A stretch of DNA of 64,000 bases from positions 17,819 to 81,818 of the forward strand of contig FUZG01000016.1 in NCBI GenBank assembly GCA_900168235.1. Reading direction: 5' to 3'. Made by a program: the position numbers and the translations under genes. The stretch comes from Lachnospiraceae bacterium. GTDB taxonomy: Bacteria > Bacillota > Clostridia > Lachnospirales > Lachnospiraceae. The notes beneath the pieces are model-generated. The model ran no database searches and was not told where the DNA came from. It worked only from the letters and a program-made list of their open reading frames with translations. Every line of letters begins with the position of its first letter. The stretch's first letter is position 1. Of the stretch, positions 17,874 through 27,258 are shown in pieces.

Positions 17874-18242
17874 ATGAACAGCGACCCGGTTTCCACAGTT
17901 GAAAAAGAAGTGATCCATGCCTCCGACCTTTATGGGTATACTCATTACCTTTATGGAGAAGCGTTTCTTGGTTCATACGGAGGTATGAGATACCGGGTGG
18001 CGAGAGAACCTCTTAAAAAGGTGTTTTATTCTCCGCAGGAGGAATGGGCAAAGGATGCGACGTTTCTGGTCAGTGTATGGCCGGAACCGTATTCCTATGA
18101 GAAAACACCAGATGAGAAAAAACAGAGTTTTTCCTTCCCGTTTACGGATGAAGGAAGACTTGAGGCAGTGAAGTGCCTTAACCGCCAGTATTTTGTACGG
18201 AAGCCCGAATGGGATGCGGCGAAGGAAGCACACTGGATCTGA
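17874..18242 (+). CDS. Conserved-looking protein of unknown function
   Basis: A 122-residue protein I do not recognise. It begins only two bases after the aspS stop, so it is probably translated by reinitiation; there is no good ribosome site of its own. It is rich in Tyr, Trp and Phe (YGYTHYLYGEAFLGSYGGMRY, VSVWPEPYSYEK, FVRKPEWDAAKEAHWI), with no signal peptide, membrane segment or Cys-rich motif. Base composition matches its neighbours. The open frame ending cleanly before prfC and the tight spacing argue that it is a real gene. Function unknown. Confidence 0.7.
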   Translation: MNSDPVSTVEKEVIHASDLYGYTHYLYGEAFLGSYGGMRYRVAREPLKKVFYSPQEEWAKDATFLVSVWPEPYSYEKTPDEKKQSFSFPFTDEGRLEAVKCLNRQYFVRKPEWDAAKEAHWI

Positions 18243-18269
18243 AGTAACGAATTGAAGGAGTAATCAGTT

Positions 18270-19868
18270 TTGTCCGATTTATCAAAAGAGATCAATAAAC
18301 GTCGTACGTTTGCCATAATTTCACATCCTGATGCAGGTAAGACGACTCTTACAGAGAAATTCCTGCTTTACGGAGGCCAGATCAATCTTGCCGGTTCCGT
18401 AAAGGGTAAGGCAACTGCGCGCCATGCGGTTTCCGACTGGATGGATATCGAGAAGGAGAGAGGTATTTCAGTTACAAGTTCTGTTCTGCAGTTTGAGTTT
18501 GACAACTGCTGTATAAATATCCTGGATACACCGGGACATCAGGACTTCTCTGAGGATACATACCGTACACTTATGGCGGCAGATTCTGCAGTAATGGTCA
18601 TCGATGGCGCGAAGGGTGTCGAGCCTCAGACAAGAAAGCTTTTCCGTGTCTGCGGCAGACGTGGTATCCCTGTATTTACATTTATCAATAAGATGGACCG
18701 CGATGCGAGAGATACCTTTGATCTTCTGGACGAGATCGAGAAGGAGCTGGGCATTGCCACATGTCCTGTAAACTGGCCTATCGGTTCAGGTAAGAACTTC
18801 AAGGGTGTTTACGACAGAAAGAGCGGAAATATCGTTGAGTTCGCAGATACCCAGAAGGGTACAAAGGAAGGTACAGAGACATTCATCGCACTTGATGATG
18901 AAGAGGCTTCTGTAGCGGCTATCGGAGAAGATGCGAGAGAACAGCTTTTAAGCGAGATCGAGCTTCTTGACGGAGCCAGCGAGGAATTTGATCAGGAAAA
19001 AGTTAATCAGGGAAAACTTTCACCTGTATTCTTTGGTTCTGCGCTTACAAACTTCGGTGTCGAGATCTTCCTGCATAATTTCTTACAGATGACATCATCT
19101 CCGCTTCCGAGAGTAGCTGATATAGGTGTCATCGATCCTGTAGACAATGGATTTTCTGCATTTGTCTTCAAGATTCAGGCAAATATGAACAAGGCACACC
19201 GTGACCGTGTTGCGTTCATGAGAATATGCTCCGGTAAGTTCACAGCCGGAATGGATGTGTTCCACGTTCAGGGCGGCAAAAATGTGCGTCTCATGCAGCC
19301 TCAGCAGATGATGGCTGAAGAGCGTCATGTGGTAAGTGAGGCTTACGCCGGTGATATCATCGGTGTATTTGATCCCGGTATCTATTCTATCGGTGATACT
19401 CTCTGCACACCCGGCGACAAATTTAAGTTTGCGGGAATACCTACTTTCGCTCCTGAGCATTTCGCACGTGTGCGTCAGATGGATACCATGAAGCGTAAGC
19501 AGTTTGTAAAGGGTATCGAGCAGATCGCGCAGGAAGGTGCGATCCAGATCTTCCAGGAAGAAAACTACGGAATGGAAGAGATCATCGTAGGCGTAGTCGG
19601 TGTCCTGCAGTTTGAAGTTCTGCAGTATCGTCTGAAGAATGAGTATAATGTTGAGATCAAGCTGGATCAGCTTCCGTATGAATATATCCGTTGGATCGCT
19701 GACAGAGATATCGATCTCGATACGATCACAGGAACTTCTGACATGAAGAAGGTTCGTGATCTGAAGGGCAGACCGCTTCTGCTCTTCGTAAATAGCTGGT
19801 CTATTGGAATGACTCTCGATAGAAATGAGGGTCTGGTACTGGAAGAGTACAGCGAAAACGAAGCATGA
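18270..19868 (+). CDS. prfC: Peptide chain release factor 3
   Basis: A translational GTPase that removes RF1/RF2 from the ribosome after termination. The 532-residue protein has G1 SHPDAGKTTLTEK, G2 within ERGISVTSS, G3 DTPGHQDF and G4 NKMD, and lengths and C-terminal domains fit RF3 rather than EF-G. The start is a TTG at 18270: GAAGGAG at 18254-18260 is correctly spaced, and translation reads M-S-D-L-S-K-E-I, a typical RF3 beginning, with no ATG available near it. Confidence 0.95.
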   Translation: MSDLSKEINKRRTFAIISHPDAGKTTLTEKFLLYGGQINLAGSVKGKATARHAVSDWMDIEKERGISVTSSVLQFEFDNCCINILDTPGHQDFSEDTYRTLMAADSAVMVIDGAKGVEPQTRKLFRVCGRRGIPVFTFINKMDRDARDTFDLLDEIEKELGIATCPVNWPIGSGKNFKGVYDRKSGNIVEFADTQKGTKEGTETFIALDDEEASVAAIGEDAREQLLSEIELLDGASEEFDQEKVNQGKLSPVFFGSALTNFGVEIFLHNFLQMTSSPLPRVADIGVIDPVDNGFSAFVFKIQANMNKAHRDRVAFMRICSGKFTAGMDVFHVQGGKNVRLMQPQQMMAEERHVVSEAYAGDIIGVFDPGIYSIGDTLCTPGDKFKFAGIPTFAPEHFARVRQMDTMKRKQFVKGIEQIAQEGAIQIFQEENYGMEEIIVGVVGVLQFEVLQYRLKNEYNVEIKLDQLPYEYIRWIADRDIDLDTITGTSDMKKVRDLKGRPLLLFVNSWSIGMTLDRNEGLVLEEYSENEA

Positions 19869-19885
19869 CCCGGAGGTGGCACGAG

Positions 19886-21205
19886 GTGAACTCTGTTCGT
19901 AAGAAAAAAAGAGTGCGCCGTCTGCAGAAAATTCTGCACGTGCCGCTTCTTTTATGCCTTTTAGTAAGTTTACTTACAGGATGCGCAGTTCAGGACGAGA
20001 TCAGGCAGAAATGGGATAAGTTCTGTGATGATGCTGTCCGCTATATCTTTTTCGGAGATACAGGTAAAAATGGAGCAGGCGGAGTTTCAGGAAATTCCGG
20101 TAATCCATTTTACAAAGAGGAAAAGGAAGTTACGGAAGAAGGCGCAGACGGGGCAGACGAAGACAGCGGTGAAGCAGAATTTCCGGAAGGTTCATTTGAA
20201 AAACTGGAAGAAGACGAGCGTTCATATTGTTTTTCCAAACTGAATACTGAGCAGAAAAAAATATATTTAGAGATATATAACTGTTTTCTGAACATGGATG
20301 ATGATACACGTCTTTCGACCCTTGATTCAGAGGCGGTGGACATGATATTTAATCTTGTCATGATGGATCACCCTGAGCTCTTTTTTGTGGATGGATACAG
20401 GACAACAGAAACTACACGTGACGGTGTTCCGATAAAGCTGGAAATAACCGGAAAGTACAACGTTTCAAAAGAAGTCCGCAAGATGAAAGAGAAGGAAATA
20501 GAAAGTGCTGCAAAGGCAGCTCTGAAAGATTGTCCCACAGACGGGTCCGAATACGATCAGGTCAGATATGTTTTCCAGTGGATAATCGATCACACGGATT
20601 ACAGTCTGGATGCGCCGGACAATCAGAATATTTCATCGGTATTCCTGAATGGACGGAGTGTGTGTCAGGGTTATTCCATGGCTACGAAGTATCTTTTGGA
20701 CAGACTGGGAATTTTTTGTACAGTGGTCTACGGTACAGCTGACGGAGAGAGTCATTCGTGGAACCTCGTGCGGATGGATGGAACCGAGTGCTATGTAGAT
20801 ACCACTTGGGGAGATTCGTCTTACCGGACAGAGGATAATGAGCTCGCGCCGCAGGTTAATTACAACTATTTTGGCTGTAATGAAGAAATCCTCCGCAGGA
20901 CTCATGCGATAAATAATCCCGTGAGCCTTCCTGAGTGCACAGCCCTTGATGAATACTATTACGTAAAAGAAGGGCTTTACTTCACCTCTGCCGATCTGAA
21001 ACGACTCAATGCAATATTTGAGTACAGGCAGTCTCAGGAAGAAGGGAACTTTACTATACGATGTGCAGACAGCGGCGTTTATCAGGAACTCAGCACAGAG
21101 CTTTTTGACGACAGAAAGATCTTTGAGATACTGCCTGATTCTGACCGGGTGAAATACATCCGTGATGACCGTGAGAATACAATGACATTCTCTGCGGAAG
21201 ACTGA
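19886..21205 (+). CDS. Transglutaminase-like lipoprotein
   Basis: A 439-residue exported lipoprotein. The N-terminus is very basic (VRKKKRVRRLQK), then hydrophobic, with lipobox LTGC at Cys33. An acidic low-complexity stretch (residues of about 75-115) leads to a transglutaminase-like cysteine protease fold with the full triad: Cys260 in SVCQGY, His290 in SHSWNLV and Asp305 in VDTTWGD. The start is taken as GTG 19886 because GGAGGTG at 19872-19878 is well placed; an ATG at 19865 overlapping prfC has no ribosome site and would lengthen the signal peptide. Such proteins are thought to cleave or cross-link at the cell surface; the target is unknown. Confidence 0.85.
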   Translation: MNSVRKKKRVRRLQKILHVPLLLCLLVSLLTGCAVQDEIRQKWDKFCDDAVRYIFFGDTGKNGAGGVSGNSGNPFYKEEKEVTEEGADGADEDSGEAEFPEGSFEKLEEDERSYCFSKLNTEQKKIYLEIYNCFLNMDDDTRLSTLDSEAVDMIFNLVMMDHPELFFVDGYRTTETTRDGVPIKLEITGKYNVSKEVRKMKEKEIESAAKAALKDCPTDGSEYDQVRYVFQWIIDHTDYSLDAPDNQNISSVFLNGRSVCQGYSMATKYLLDRLGIFCTVVYGTADGESHSWNLVRMDGTECYVDTTWGDSSYRTEDNELAPQVNYNYFGCNEEILRRTHAINNPVSLPECTALDEYYYVKEGLYFTSADLKRLNAIFEYRQSQEEGNFTIRCADSGVYQELSTELFDDRKIFEILPDSDRVKYIRDDRENTMTFSAED

Positions 21206-21237
21206 TTTTTACTGTACTTTCCTTTTATAGGGGAGTC

Positions 21238-21246
21238 TGATATAAT
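21238..21246 (+). promoter_or_regulatory. Extended -10 promoter of the asp23-argR operon
   Basis: TG-A-TATAAT lies about 60 bp before the Asp23-family gene; the -35 is poor. It is the only good promoter seen for the next nine tightly packed genes. Confidence 0.6.
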
Positions 21247-21306
21247 GTTGGTTTGAAATATAGATTGTCTGTAAAAACGTCTGTATAAATGAGAGGAAAT
21301 GAACAG

Positions 21307-21696
21307 ATGGCAAACGATAGAAAAGAAGCTGCAACTCTCCTGAATACAGGTATTCAGGGCGAGGTAAAGATTGCTGATGATGTTGTTGCGGTTATCGCTG
21401 CACTTGCTGCACAGGAAGTTGAAGGTGTAGGCACTATGCATGGCGGTGTCGGCAAAAATATCATGGCGTATGTAGGTGTAAAGAAAGCCGATAAGGGCGT
21501 ACGTGTAGATGTAGTGAATGGTGTAGTCCGTGCTGAGGTAGCAGTACATATCCGTTACGGTTACAGTATTCCGGAAGTTAGCAGGAAGGTTCAGGAAAAG
21601 GTCAGAAATTCTATTGAGACTATGACTGGTCTTACTGTTGCAGACGTAAACATCCGCGTTGCAGGAATTGAAATGGAAGCAGGTCCCACAGCATGA
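21307..21696 (+). CDS. Asp23/Gls24 family envelope stress-response protein
   Basis: A 129-residue protein with the family hallmarks: IADDVVAVIAALAAQEVEGVGTM and the conserved VHIRYGYSIPEVSRKVQEKVRNSIE with VNIRVAGIEM. Family members such as Staphylococcus Asp23 line the membrane through partner proteins and affect envelope stress. The usual clostridial position just before nusB is kept. The start is set at 21307, nine bases after AGAGGA; an in-frame ATG at 21289 has no ribosome site. It overlaps nusB by 4 bp (ATGA). Confidence 0.9.
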   Translation: MANDRKEAATLLNTGIQGEVKIADDVVAVIAALAAQEVEGVGTMHGGVGKNIMAYVGVKKADKGVRVDVVNGVVRAEVAVHIRYGYSIPEVSRKVQEKVRNSIETMTGLTVADVNIRVAGIEMEAGPTA

Positions 21697-22094
21697 AGAG
21701 AAGTCTTTTAAGAGAACATATTTTTATTCTGGTATTTATGTCAGAGTTTAATTCCGTAGATGAGATGCCGGAGAAGATGCGTCTCTATTTTGAATCTCTC
21801 GAGGAGCCGGCAGACGATGCCTCAGAGGAATATATCGAAGTAAAGTTCAAGAATATCCTCGAAAAGCTCCCGGAACTCGATGAAAAGATCAATGAAAAAG
21901 CAGAAGGATGGACAACTTCCCGTATGGGAAAGGTTGAGCTCGCACTTATCCGACTCGCTGCATATGAGATCTTTGATGACGAGGATGTACCCACAAGTGT
22001 CGCTATAAATGAGGCGGTTGAGCTTGCCAAGAAGTACGGTCAGGACAGTGCGCCTTCTTTCGTAAACGGTGTTCTTGCCAAATTGGTAGGTTAA
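21693..22094 (+). CDS. nusB: Transcription antitermination factor NusB
   Basis: An RNA-binding helical protein that, with S10/NusE, helps antitermination on rRNA operons at boxA. The 133-residue protein starts with MKRSLLREHIFILVF, the standard NusB opening, and ends with the conserved SVAINEAVELAKKYG and SFVNGVLAKL helices. It overlaps the Asp23 gene by 4 bp and the xseA start by 1 bp (TAATG). Confidence 0.94.
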   Translation: MKRSLLREHIFILVFMSEFNSVDEMPEKMRLYFESLEEPADDASEEYIEVKFKNILEKLPELDEKINEKAEGWTTSRMGKVELALIRLAAYEIFDDEDVPTSVAINEAVELAKKYGQDSAPSFVNGVLAKLVG

Positions 22095-23374
22095 TGCAGA
22101 AAGTCTATTCAGTTAGTCAGGTCAATGCATATATCCGCGGTCTTTTTGATGATGATATCTTACTTGCCAGAGTTCAGCTCAAGGGCGAACTTTCCAACGT
22201 AAAATATCATCATTCCGGACATATTTACTTTACGGTCAAGGATAGTCAGGCGGCTATCGCGGGTGTAATGTTTGCCTCTGATGCCGTTTCTCTGGATTTT
22301 CGTCTGGAGGAAGGGCAGTCGGTGGTCGTCACAGGCAGAATCGGTGTTTACGAGCGTGATGGCCGTTATCAGATCTATGCCAAAAGTATTTCCCGTGAAG
22401 GCCAGGGCCTTCTGTATGAAAAATATGAAAAGCTCCGTCAGGAACTTGCGGATATGGGTATGTTTGATGAAATGTATAAACAGCCCATTCCGAAGTTCAT
22501 ACGTACTCTCGGAGTAGTGACTGCACCTACCGGAGCTGCCGTTCGTGATATTATAAATGTTTCGCTTCGTAGAAACCCTTACCTTCAGATAATCCTTTAT
22601 CCTGCTAAGGTCCAGGGTGAAGGTGCGGCTGAATCGATAGTTGCGGGAATCGAAGCCCTGCAGCAAAAAAATGTCGATGTGATCATCGTCGGACGAGGCG
22701 GAGGTTCCATCGAAGACCTGTGGGCATTTAACGAGGAAATCGTTGCAAGAGCCATATTTGACTGTATGGTTCCTGTGATATCCGGAACAGGTCATGAAAC
22801 GGATACGACTATTGCTGACTGGGTGGCAGATCTTCGTGCGCCGACGCCAAGTGCCGCGGCAGAGCTTGCGGTATATGATCATGAAGCGTTCATGGATTCG
22901 CTTAAGGGCTATCAGGATAAGCTTAATTCTGTGATGAGCAACAGGCTCAGCCGTAACAGAGAACGCTTAAATGCGCTTTCAGCGGGATTTATGAGATTTT
23001 CTCCGGAAGGCAGCCTTAAGGAAAAAAAGGCAAGGCTCCATAATTACCGTCAGGAATTTATACGGAGAATGGACCGCATCCTTCAGGATAACAGGACGGA
23101 AGAAGTCCGTATAGAAGATTCGCTCACAGGGCTTATGCAGGAAAAACTCCGGACTGCGAAAGAGAAGACCGCTATTTATGCAGAGCGCTTAAACGGTCTT
23201 TCTCCGCTTAATACCCTGAGCCGTGGATATACCTTTACAGAGCGTGACGGAGGAAAGCCCCTTCGTGATGTAAATGAGGTAAAGCCCGGAGATGAGATCA
23301 TGATTTACGTACAGAACGGAAAGGTATTTGCCGATGTCACCAAGACAGAAGAAAGAAAAAGAACTGACTATTGA
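22094..23374 (+). CDS. xseA: Exodeoxyribonuclease VII large subunit
   Basis: Catalytic subunit of exonuclease VII, which degrades single-stranded DNA from both ends. The 426-residue protein has an N-terminal OB-fold (VSQVNAYIRGLFDDD, KGELSNVKYHHSGHIYFTVKD), then the catalytic domain with GRGGGSIEDLWAFN and SGTGHETDTTIADWVAD, then a long coiled-coil and a short C-terminal strand segment. It starts on the nusB stop and overlaps xseB by about 40 bp, so the two subunits are translationally coupled. Confidence 0.95.
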   Translation: MQKVYSVSQVNAYIRGLFDDDILLARVQLKGELSNVKYHHSGHIYFTVKDSQAAIAGVMFASDAVSLDFRLEEGQSVVVTGRIGVYERDGRYQIYAKSISREGQGLLYEKYEKLRQELADMGMFDEMYKQPIPKFIRTLGVVTAPTGAAVRDIINVSLRRNPYLQIILYPAKVQGEGAAESIVAGIEALQQKNVDVIIVGRGGGSIEDLWAFNEEIVARAIFDCMVPVISGTGHETDTTIADWVADLRAPTPSAAAELAVYDHEAFMDSLKGYQDKLNSVMSNRLSRNRERLNALSAGFMRFSPEGSLKEKKARLHNYRQEFIRRMDRILQDNRTEEVRIEDSLTGLMQEKLRTAKEKTAIYAERLNGLSPLNTLSRGYTFTERDGGKPLRDVNEVKPGDEIMIYVQNGKVFADVTKTEERKRTDY

Positions 23375-23561
23375 AGAAGGATTTTCTTTTCTGGAAGAGT
23401 CTTTGAAAAAGCTTTCAGATGAAGATATCTCCCTTGAAGAGTCTTTTGCGGTCTTTGAAAAAGGCATGCAGGTCTTAAAAGATGTCAGCGGGAAGATAGA
23501 CGAAGTCGAGAAAAAAGTTAAGGTAATTAACGAAGAAGGTGGAATGGATGATTTTCAGTGA
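23334..23561 (+). CDS. xseB: Exodeoxyribonuclease VII small subunit
   Basis: A 75-residue helical protein that binds XseA in multiple copies. The family core LTIEEGFSFLEESLKKLSDE and LEESFAVFEKGMQVLK is clear. ATG 23334 inside the end of xseA is taken as the start (weak AAAGG 9 bp upstream); a TTG two codons earlier is an alternative. It overlaps ispA by 14 bp. Confidence 0.9.
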   Translation: MSPRQKKEKELTIEEGFSFLEESLKKLSDEDISLEESFAVFEKGMQVLKDVSGKIDEVEKKVKVINEEGGMDDFQ

Positions 23562-24504
23562 AGAACTTAAAAAGCGGGCTGAGTTTGCAGAGGACGTTCT
23601 AAAGTCATATCTTCCTGAGGAAACAGGTTATGCTGTAAGAGTAGCAGAAGCCATGAACTACTCTGCATTATCCGGCGGAAAGCATCTGCGCCCTGTTATC
23701 ATGCAGGCATCATATCAGATGTTCGGAGGCAGGGGACATGTGGTGGAGCCCTTTATGGCTGCGCTGGAAATGATCCACAATTATTCACTTGTACATGATG
23801 ATCTTCCTGCTATGGATAATGACCTCTACCGCAGAGGAAGAAAGACCACACATGCGGTATATGGTCCCGGAATGGCAACCCTTGCAGGCGACGGTCTTCT
23901 GAACCTCGCATATGAAACTGCATTAAAAGCATTTGCGGTAGGTCTGGAAGATATTAAAGCAGGTCTTTCCTCTCCGGCAGAATTGACGGAAGAAGGAACA
24001 CTGCAGACTCTTATGGAAAGTATCACTAAGGCGCTTTCCATCTTAGCTGATAAAGCAGGTATCAACGGTATGCTCGGCGGACAGTCTGCTGATGTTGATG
24101 CAGAGGAGCGGAACAGATCCGTTGACCTCGAGGAACTGCTTTATATCCATGAGAAAAAGACAGCGTGTTTACTTGAGAGCGCGCTTATGATAGGCGGAGT
24201 ACTCTGCAGCGTAGGCGATGATGACCTTAAAAGACTCGAAAAAATAGGTCATTATGTCGGCGTTGCATTTCAGATAGAAGATGACATACTGGATGTGACC
24301 GGGGATGAAAAGATCCTTGGAAAGCATGTTGGTTCCGATGAAGAAAACGGAAAAGTTACATACGTGACCCTTAAAGGTCTTGATCAGGCGGCAAAGGATG
24401 CGGCGGAGATGACAGACCGCGCGCTCGCCATACTGGATGAGCTGCCGGCATCAGACGGATTTTTAAGGGAACTTATCATAAGTCTTGTTACGAGACAGAA
24501 ATGA
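23548..24504 (+). CDS. ispA: Polyprenyl (farnesyl/geranylgeranyl) diphosphate synthase
   Basis: Condenses isopentenyl diphosphate with allylic diphosphates. The 318-residue protein has both Asp-rich motifs: HDDLPAMDND (first) and QIEDDILDVTGD (second), plus GGKHLRPV near the N-terminus. It sits directly before dxs, so the operon joins the first step of the MEP pathway with chain elongation. The start is ATG 23548 with AAGGTGG 5 bp upstream; an in-frame GTG at 23539 is less likely. Product chain length is not certain. Confidence 0.92.
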   Translation: MIFSEELKKRAEFAEDVLKSYLPEETGYAVRVAEAMNYSALSGGKHLRPVIMQASYQMFGGRGHVVEPFMAALEMIHNYSLVHDDLPAMDNDLYRRGRKTTHAVYGPGMATLAGDGLLNLAYETALKAFAVGLEDIKAGLSSPAELTEEGTLQTLMESITKALSILADKAGINGMLGGQSADVDAEERNRSVDLEELLYIHEKKTACLLESALMIGGVLCSVGDDDLKRLEKIGHYVGVAFQIEDDILDVTGDEKILGKHVGSDEENGKVTYVTLKGLDQAAKDAAEMTDRALAILDELPASDGFLRELIISLVTRQK

Positions 24505-24520
24505 TCGGACGGAATATAGA

Positions 24521-26404
24521 ATGATACTGGATAGGATCAATCAGGCTAATGATATAAAAAAAGTTAGTCCGGATGAATTTGCACTTCTTGCACAGGAGAT
24601 CCGGACCTTTCTCATAAAGAAGATCAGCAGGAGCGGCGGACACCTGGGATCAAATCTTGGCGCGGTGGAGCTTACCATGGCGCTTCATCTTGCGTTGACA
24701 CTTCCTCAGGACAAGATCGTATTTGACGTAGGTCATCAGTCATATACGCACAAGATCCTCACAGGACGAAGAGCGGATTTTGACGGACTGAGGCAGTTTG
24801 GCGGTATCTCAGGCTTCCCGAAGCGCGCTGAAAGCGCCTGCGATGCGTTTGACACAGGACACAGTTCCACATCTATCTCTGCGGGACTCGGTCTTGTAAA
24901 GGCAAGGGATCTCCGTCACGAAAAGCATACAGTGGTTTCTGTTATCGGTGACGGCGCGCTTACAGGCGGAATGGCTTATGAAGCTCTGAACAATGCTTCA
25001 AAGCTGGATACGAATTTTATAATCATTCTTAACGACAATAATATGTCCATATCTGAAAATGTCGGCGGAATCTCAAAGTATCTGCAGGGAATCCGTACAG
25101 CAGAAGGATATCAGGACTTTAAGATGGCGCTCCAGAAACAGCTCTTAAGGATACCCAGAGGTCAGGCTGTAGTAGACCACCTGAAGAGATATAAGAGCTC
25201 ACTGAAACAGCTCTTCGTTCCGGGAATGTTTTTTGAAGATATGGGTATCACCTATCTTGGTCCGGCTGACGGTCATAATATCCGTGAGATGGTGCGCCTT
25301 ATCGAAGAAGCAAAAAAGATAAATCACGCTGTCCTTATCCATGTATGTACAAAAAAAGGTATGGGATACGCTCCGGCAGAGAGACATCCTGCAAGGTTCC
25401 ACGGAACAGAACCCTTTGATATTGAGACAGGTCTTCCGCTTAAAAATAAGGCAAAGGCAGGATGGACAGATATCTTTTCAACCGTAATGATAAAGCTCGC
25501 GGCACGCAATGATAAGGTTGTGGCGATAACAGCGGCGATGCCTGACGGAACAGGACTTAAGAGATTTAGAAATCTTTATCCTGACAGATTTTTTGACACA
25601 GGTATCGCAGAAGAGCATGCGGTGACCTTTGCGGCAGGTCTTGCGGCAGGCGGTATGATCCCTGTTTTTGCGGTCTATTCCTCATTCCTTCAGAGAGGCT
25701 ATGACCAGATGCTGCATGATGTCTGCATACAGAATCTTCACGTGATTTTCTGTATTGACCGCGCAGGTCTTGTAGGCGCAGACGGTGAGACCCATCAGGG
25801 TATCTTTGATCTGTCATATCTGTCATCTATTCCGAATATGCATATCATGGCTCCGAAGAACAAGTGGGAGCTCTCAGATATGCTGAAGTTTGCGGTTGAT
25901 TTTGACGGACCTATTGCTATCCGTTATCCAAGAGGACAGGCTTATGACGGACTTCATGAGCATCGTGCACCCATAGAGTACGGAAAGTCTGAGCGGATCT
26001 TTGACGAAGGCGGAGTTCAGCTCCTTGCGGTAGGCTCAATGGTCGAGACTGCGGTTCAGGTGCGTGAAACATTAAAGGCAAATGGAATACCATGTGCCAT
26101 CGTCAATGCACGTTTTGTGAAGCCTGTTGACGAAGATATGGTACGAACTGCAATGGAAAAAGGCAGCATGATCGTTACCATGGAAGAAAATGTAAAGTCA
26201 GGCGGATTCGGAGAAAAGGTTGGTGAGATCATCGACCGTGAGAAGCCCGGATTCCCGTTTATCACTATAAATATTCCGGACGCTTACATCGAGCACGGAA
26301 ATGTAAATATCCTGAAGCAGGTTGTAGGTATCGATGCAGATACTGTCGTAGAAAAGATAAATAAAAAGCTTAAGGAACAGAAATCAGGAGATAACCGTTT
26401 ATGA
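24521..26404 (+). CDS. dxs: 1-deoxy-D-xylulose-5-phosphate synthase
   Basis: Thiamine-diphosphate enzyme joining pyruvate and glyceraldehyde 3-phosphate to start the MEP isoprenoid pathway. The 627-residue transketolase-like protein has SGGHLGSNLGAVEL, the ThDP site GDGALTGGMAYEALNN, YLGPADGHNI, the central-domain Glu in GIAEEHAVTFAAG, and the C-terminal domain with IRYPRG. The start is ATG 24521 (MILDRINQAND); an in-frame codon at 24485 inside ispA has no ribosome site and adds 12 unusual residues. The stop overlaps tlyA by 4 bp. Confidence 0.96.
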   Translation: MILDRINQANDIKKVSPDEFALLAQEIRTFLIKKISRSGGHLGSNLGAVELTMALHLALTLPQDKIVFDVGHQSYTHKILTGRRADFDGLRQFGGISGFPKRAESACDAFDTGHSSTSISAGLGLVKARDLRHEKHTVVSVIGDGALTGGMAYEALNNASKLDTNFIIILNDNNMSISENVGGISKYLQGIRTAEGYQDFKMALQKQLLRIPRGQAVVDHLKRYKSSLKQLFVPGMFFEDMGITYLGPADGHNIREMVRLIEEAKKINHAVLIHVCTKKGMGYAPAERHPARFHGTEPFDIETGLPLKNKAKAGWTDIFSTVMIKLAARNDKVVAITAAMPDGTGLKRFRNLYPDRFFDTGIAEEHAVTFAAGLAAGGMIPVFAVYSSFLQRGYDQMLHDVCIQNLHVIFCIDRAGLVGADGETHQGIFDLSYLSSIPNMHIMAPKNKWELSDMLKFAVDFDGPIAIRYPRGQAYDGLHEHRAPIEYGKSERIFDEGGVQLLAVGSMVETAVQVRETLKANGIPCAIVNARFVKPVDEDMVRTAMEKGSMIVTMEENVKSGGFGEKVGEIIDREKPGFPFITINIPDAYIEHGNVNILKQVVGIDADTVVEKINKKLKEQKSGDNRL

Positions 26405-27237
26405 GTCAGAAAAAGAGACTGGATGTCATGCTTTTTGAAAGAGGTCTCGCTCCTTCAAGAGAACAGGCAAAAGCATATATTATGAGCGGAGAAGTCTATG
26501 TAGACGGACAGAAAGAGGATAAACCCGGCTCATCATTTCCTGAAACTGTTCAGATAGAGCACAGAGGTCAGAAGCTTAAATATGTGAGCCGCGGCGGATT
26601 GAAGCTTGAGAAGGCAATGGCAGCATTTCCTGTAAAGCTTGAGGGAAAAATCTGTATGGATATCGGAGCGTCCACAGGCGGATTTACAGATTGTATGCTC
26701 CAGAACGGTGCAGTTAAGGTTTATTCCATAGATGTGGGATATGGACAGCTTGCCTGGTCATTGAGAAACGATGAGCGTGTTGTCTGCATGGAAAAAACAA
26801 ATTTCCGTTATCTCACACCGGAAGATCTGGACGACAGACCGGATTTTGCATCCTGTGATGTGTCCTTTATCTCTCTTTCAAGGATCCTTCCTGCGGCGTT
26901 TCCTATCATCAGTGACGACGGTGAAATGGTCTGCCTGATAAAGCCCCAGTTTGAAGCAGGCAAGGAAAAAGTCGGAAAGAAGGGTGTTGTCCGTGATCCC
27001 GCAGTTCATGAGGAAGTAATTACAACAACACTTTCCATGGCTCGTGAAAACGGTTTTGAGATAGTTGGTCTTGATTATTCTCCTATACGCGGTCCGGAAG
27101 GAAATATCGAGTATCTCATGTATCTTGCAAAAAATGGTACAGATGCAAAGTATGATGATATCCGGATAGCTCCTGAAAAGGACGCGGAGTTCATTAAAGA
27201 AATTGTAGCTGCTGCGCACGGTTCATTAGATCACTGA
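26401..27237 (+). CDS. tlyA: TlyA-type rRNA 2'-O-methyltransferase
   Basis: A 278-residue protein with an N-terminal S4 RNA-binding domain (RLDVMLFERGLAPSREQAKA to about residue 62) and an FtsJ-like Rossmann methyltransferase with SAM motif DIGASTGGFTDCML and catalytic Lys-containing CLIKPQFEAGKE. TlyA modifies cytidines in 16S and 23S rRNA in mycobacteria; related clostridial proteins are sometimes called hemolysins on weak evidence. ATGA overlap with dxs couples translation. Confidence 0.92.
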   Translation: MSQKKRLDVMLFERGLAPSREQAKAYIMSGEVYVDGQKEDKPGSSFPETVQIEHRGQKLKYVSRGGLKLEKAMAAFPVKLEGKICMDIGASTGGFTDCMLQNGAVKVYSIDVGYGQLAWSLRNDERVVCMEKTNFRYLTPEDLDDRPDFASCDVSFISLSRILPAAFPIISDDGEMVCLIKPQFEAGKEKVGKKGVVRDPAVHEEVITTTLSMARENGFEIVGLDYSPIRGPEGNIEYLMYLAKNGTDAKYDDIRIAPEKDAEFIKEIVAAAHGSLDH

Positions 27238-27258
27238 TAACTATTACGGGAGAGTGCG

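Noticed and set aside
22160..22882. A 240-codon minus-strand frame opposite xseA
   Set aside because: xseA is intact with all motifs, and the opposite frame has no recognisable features.
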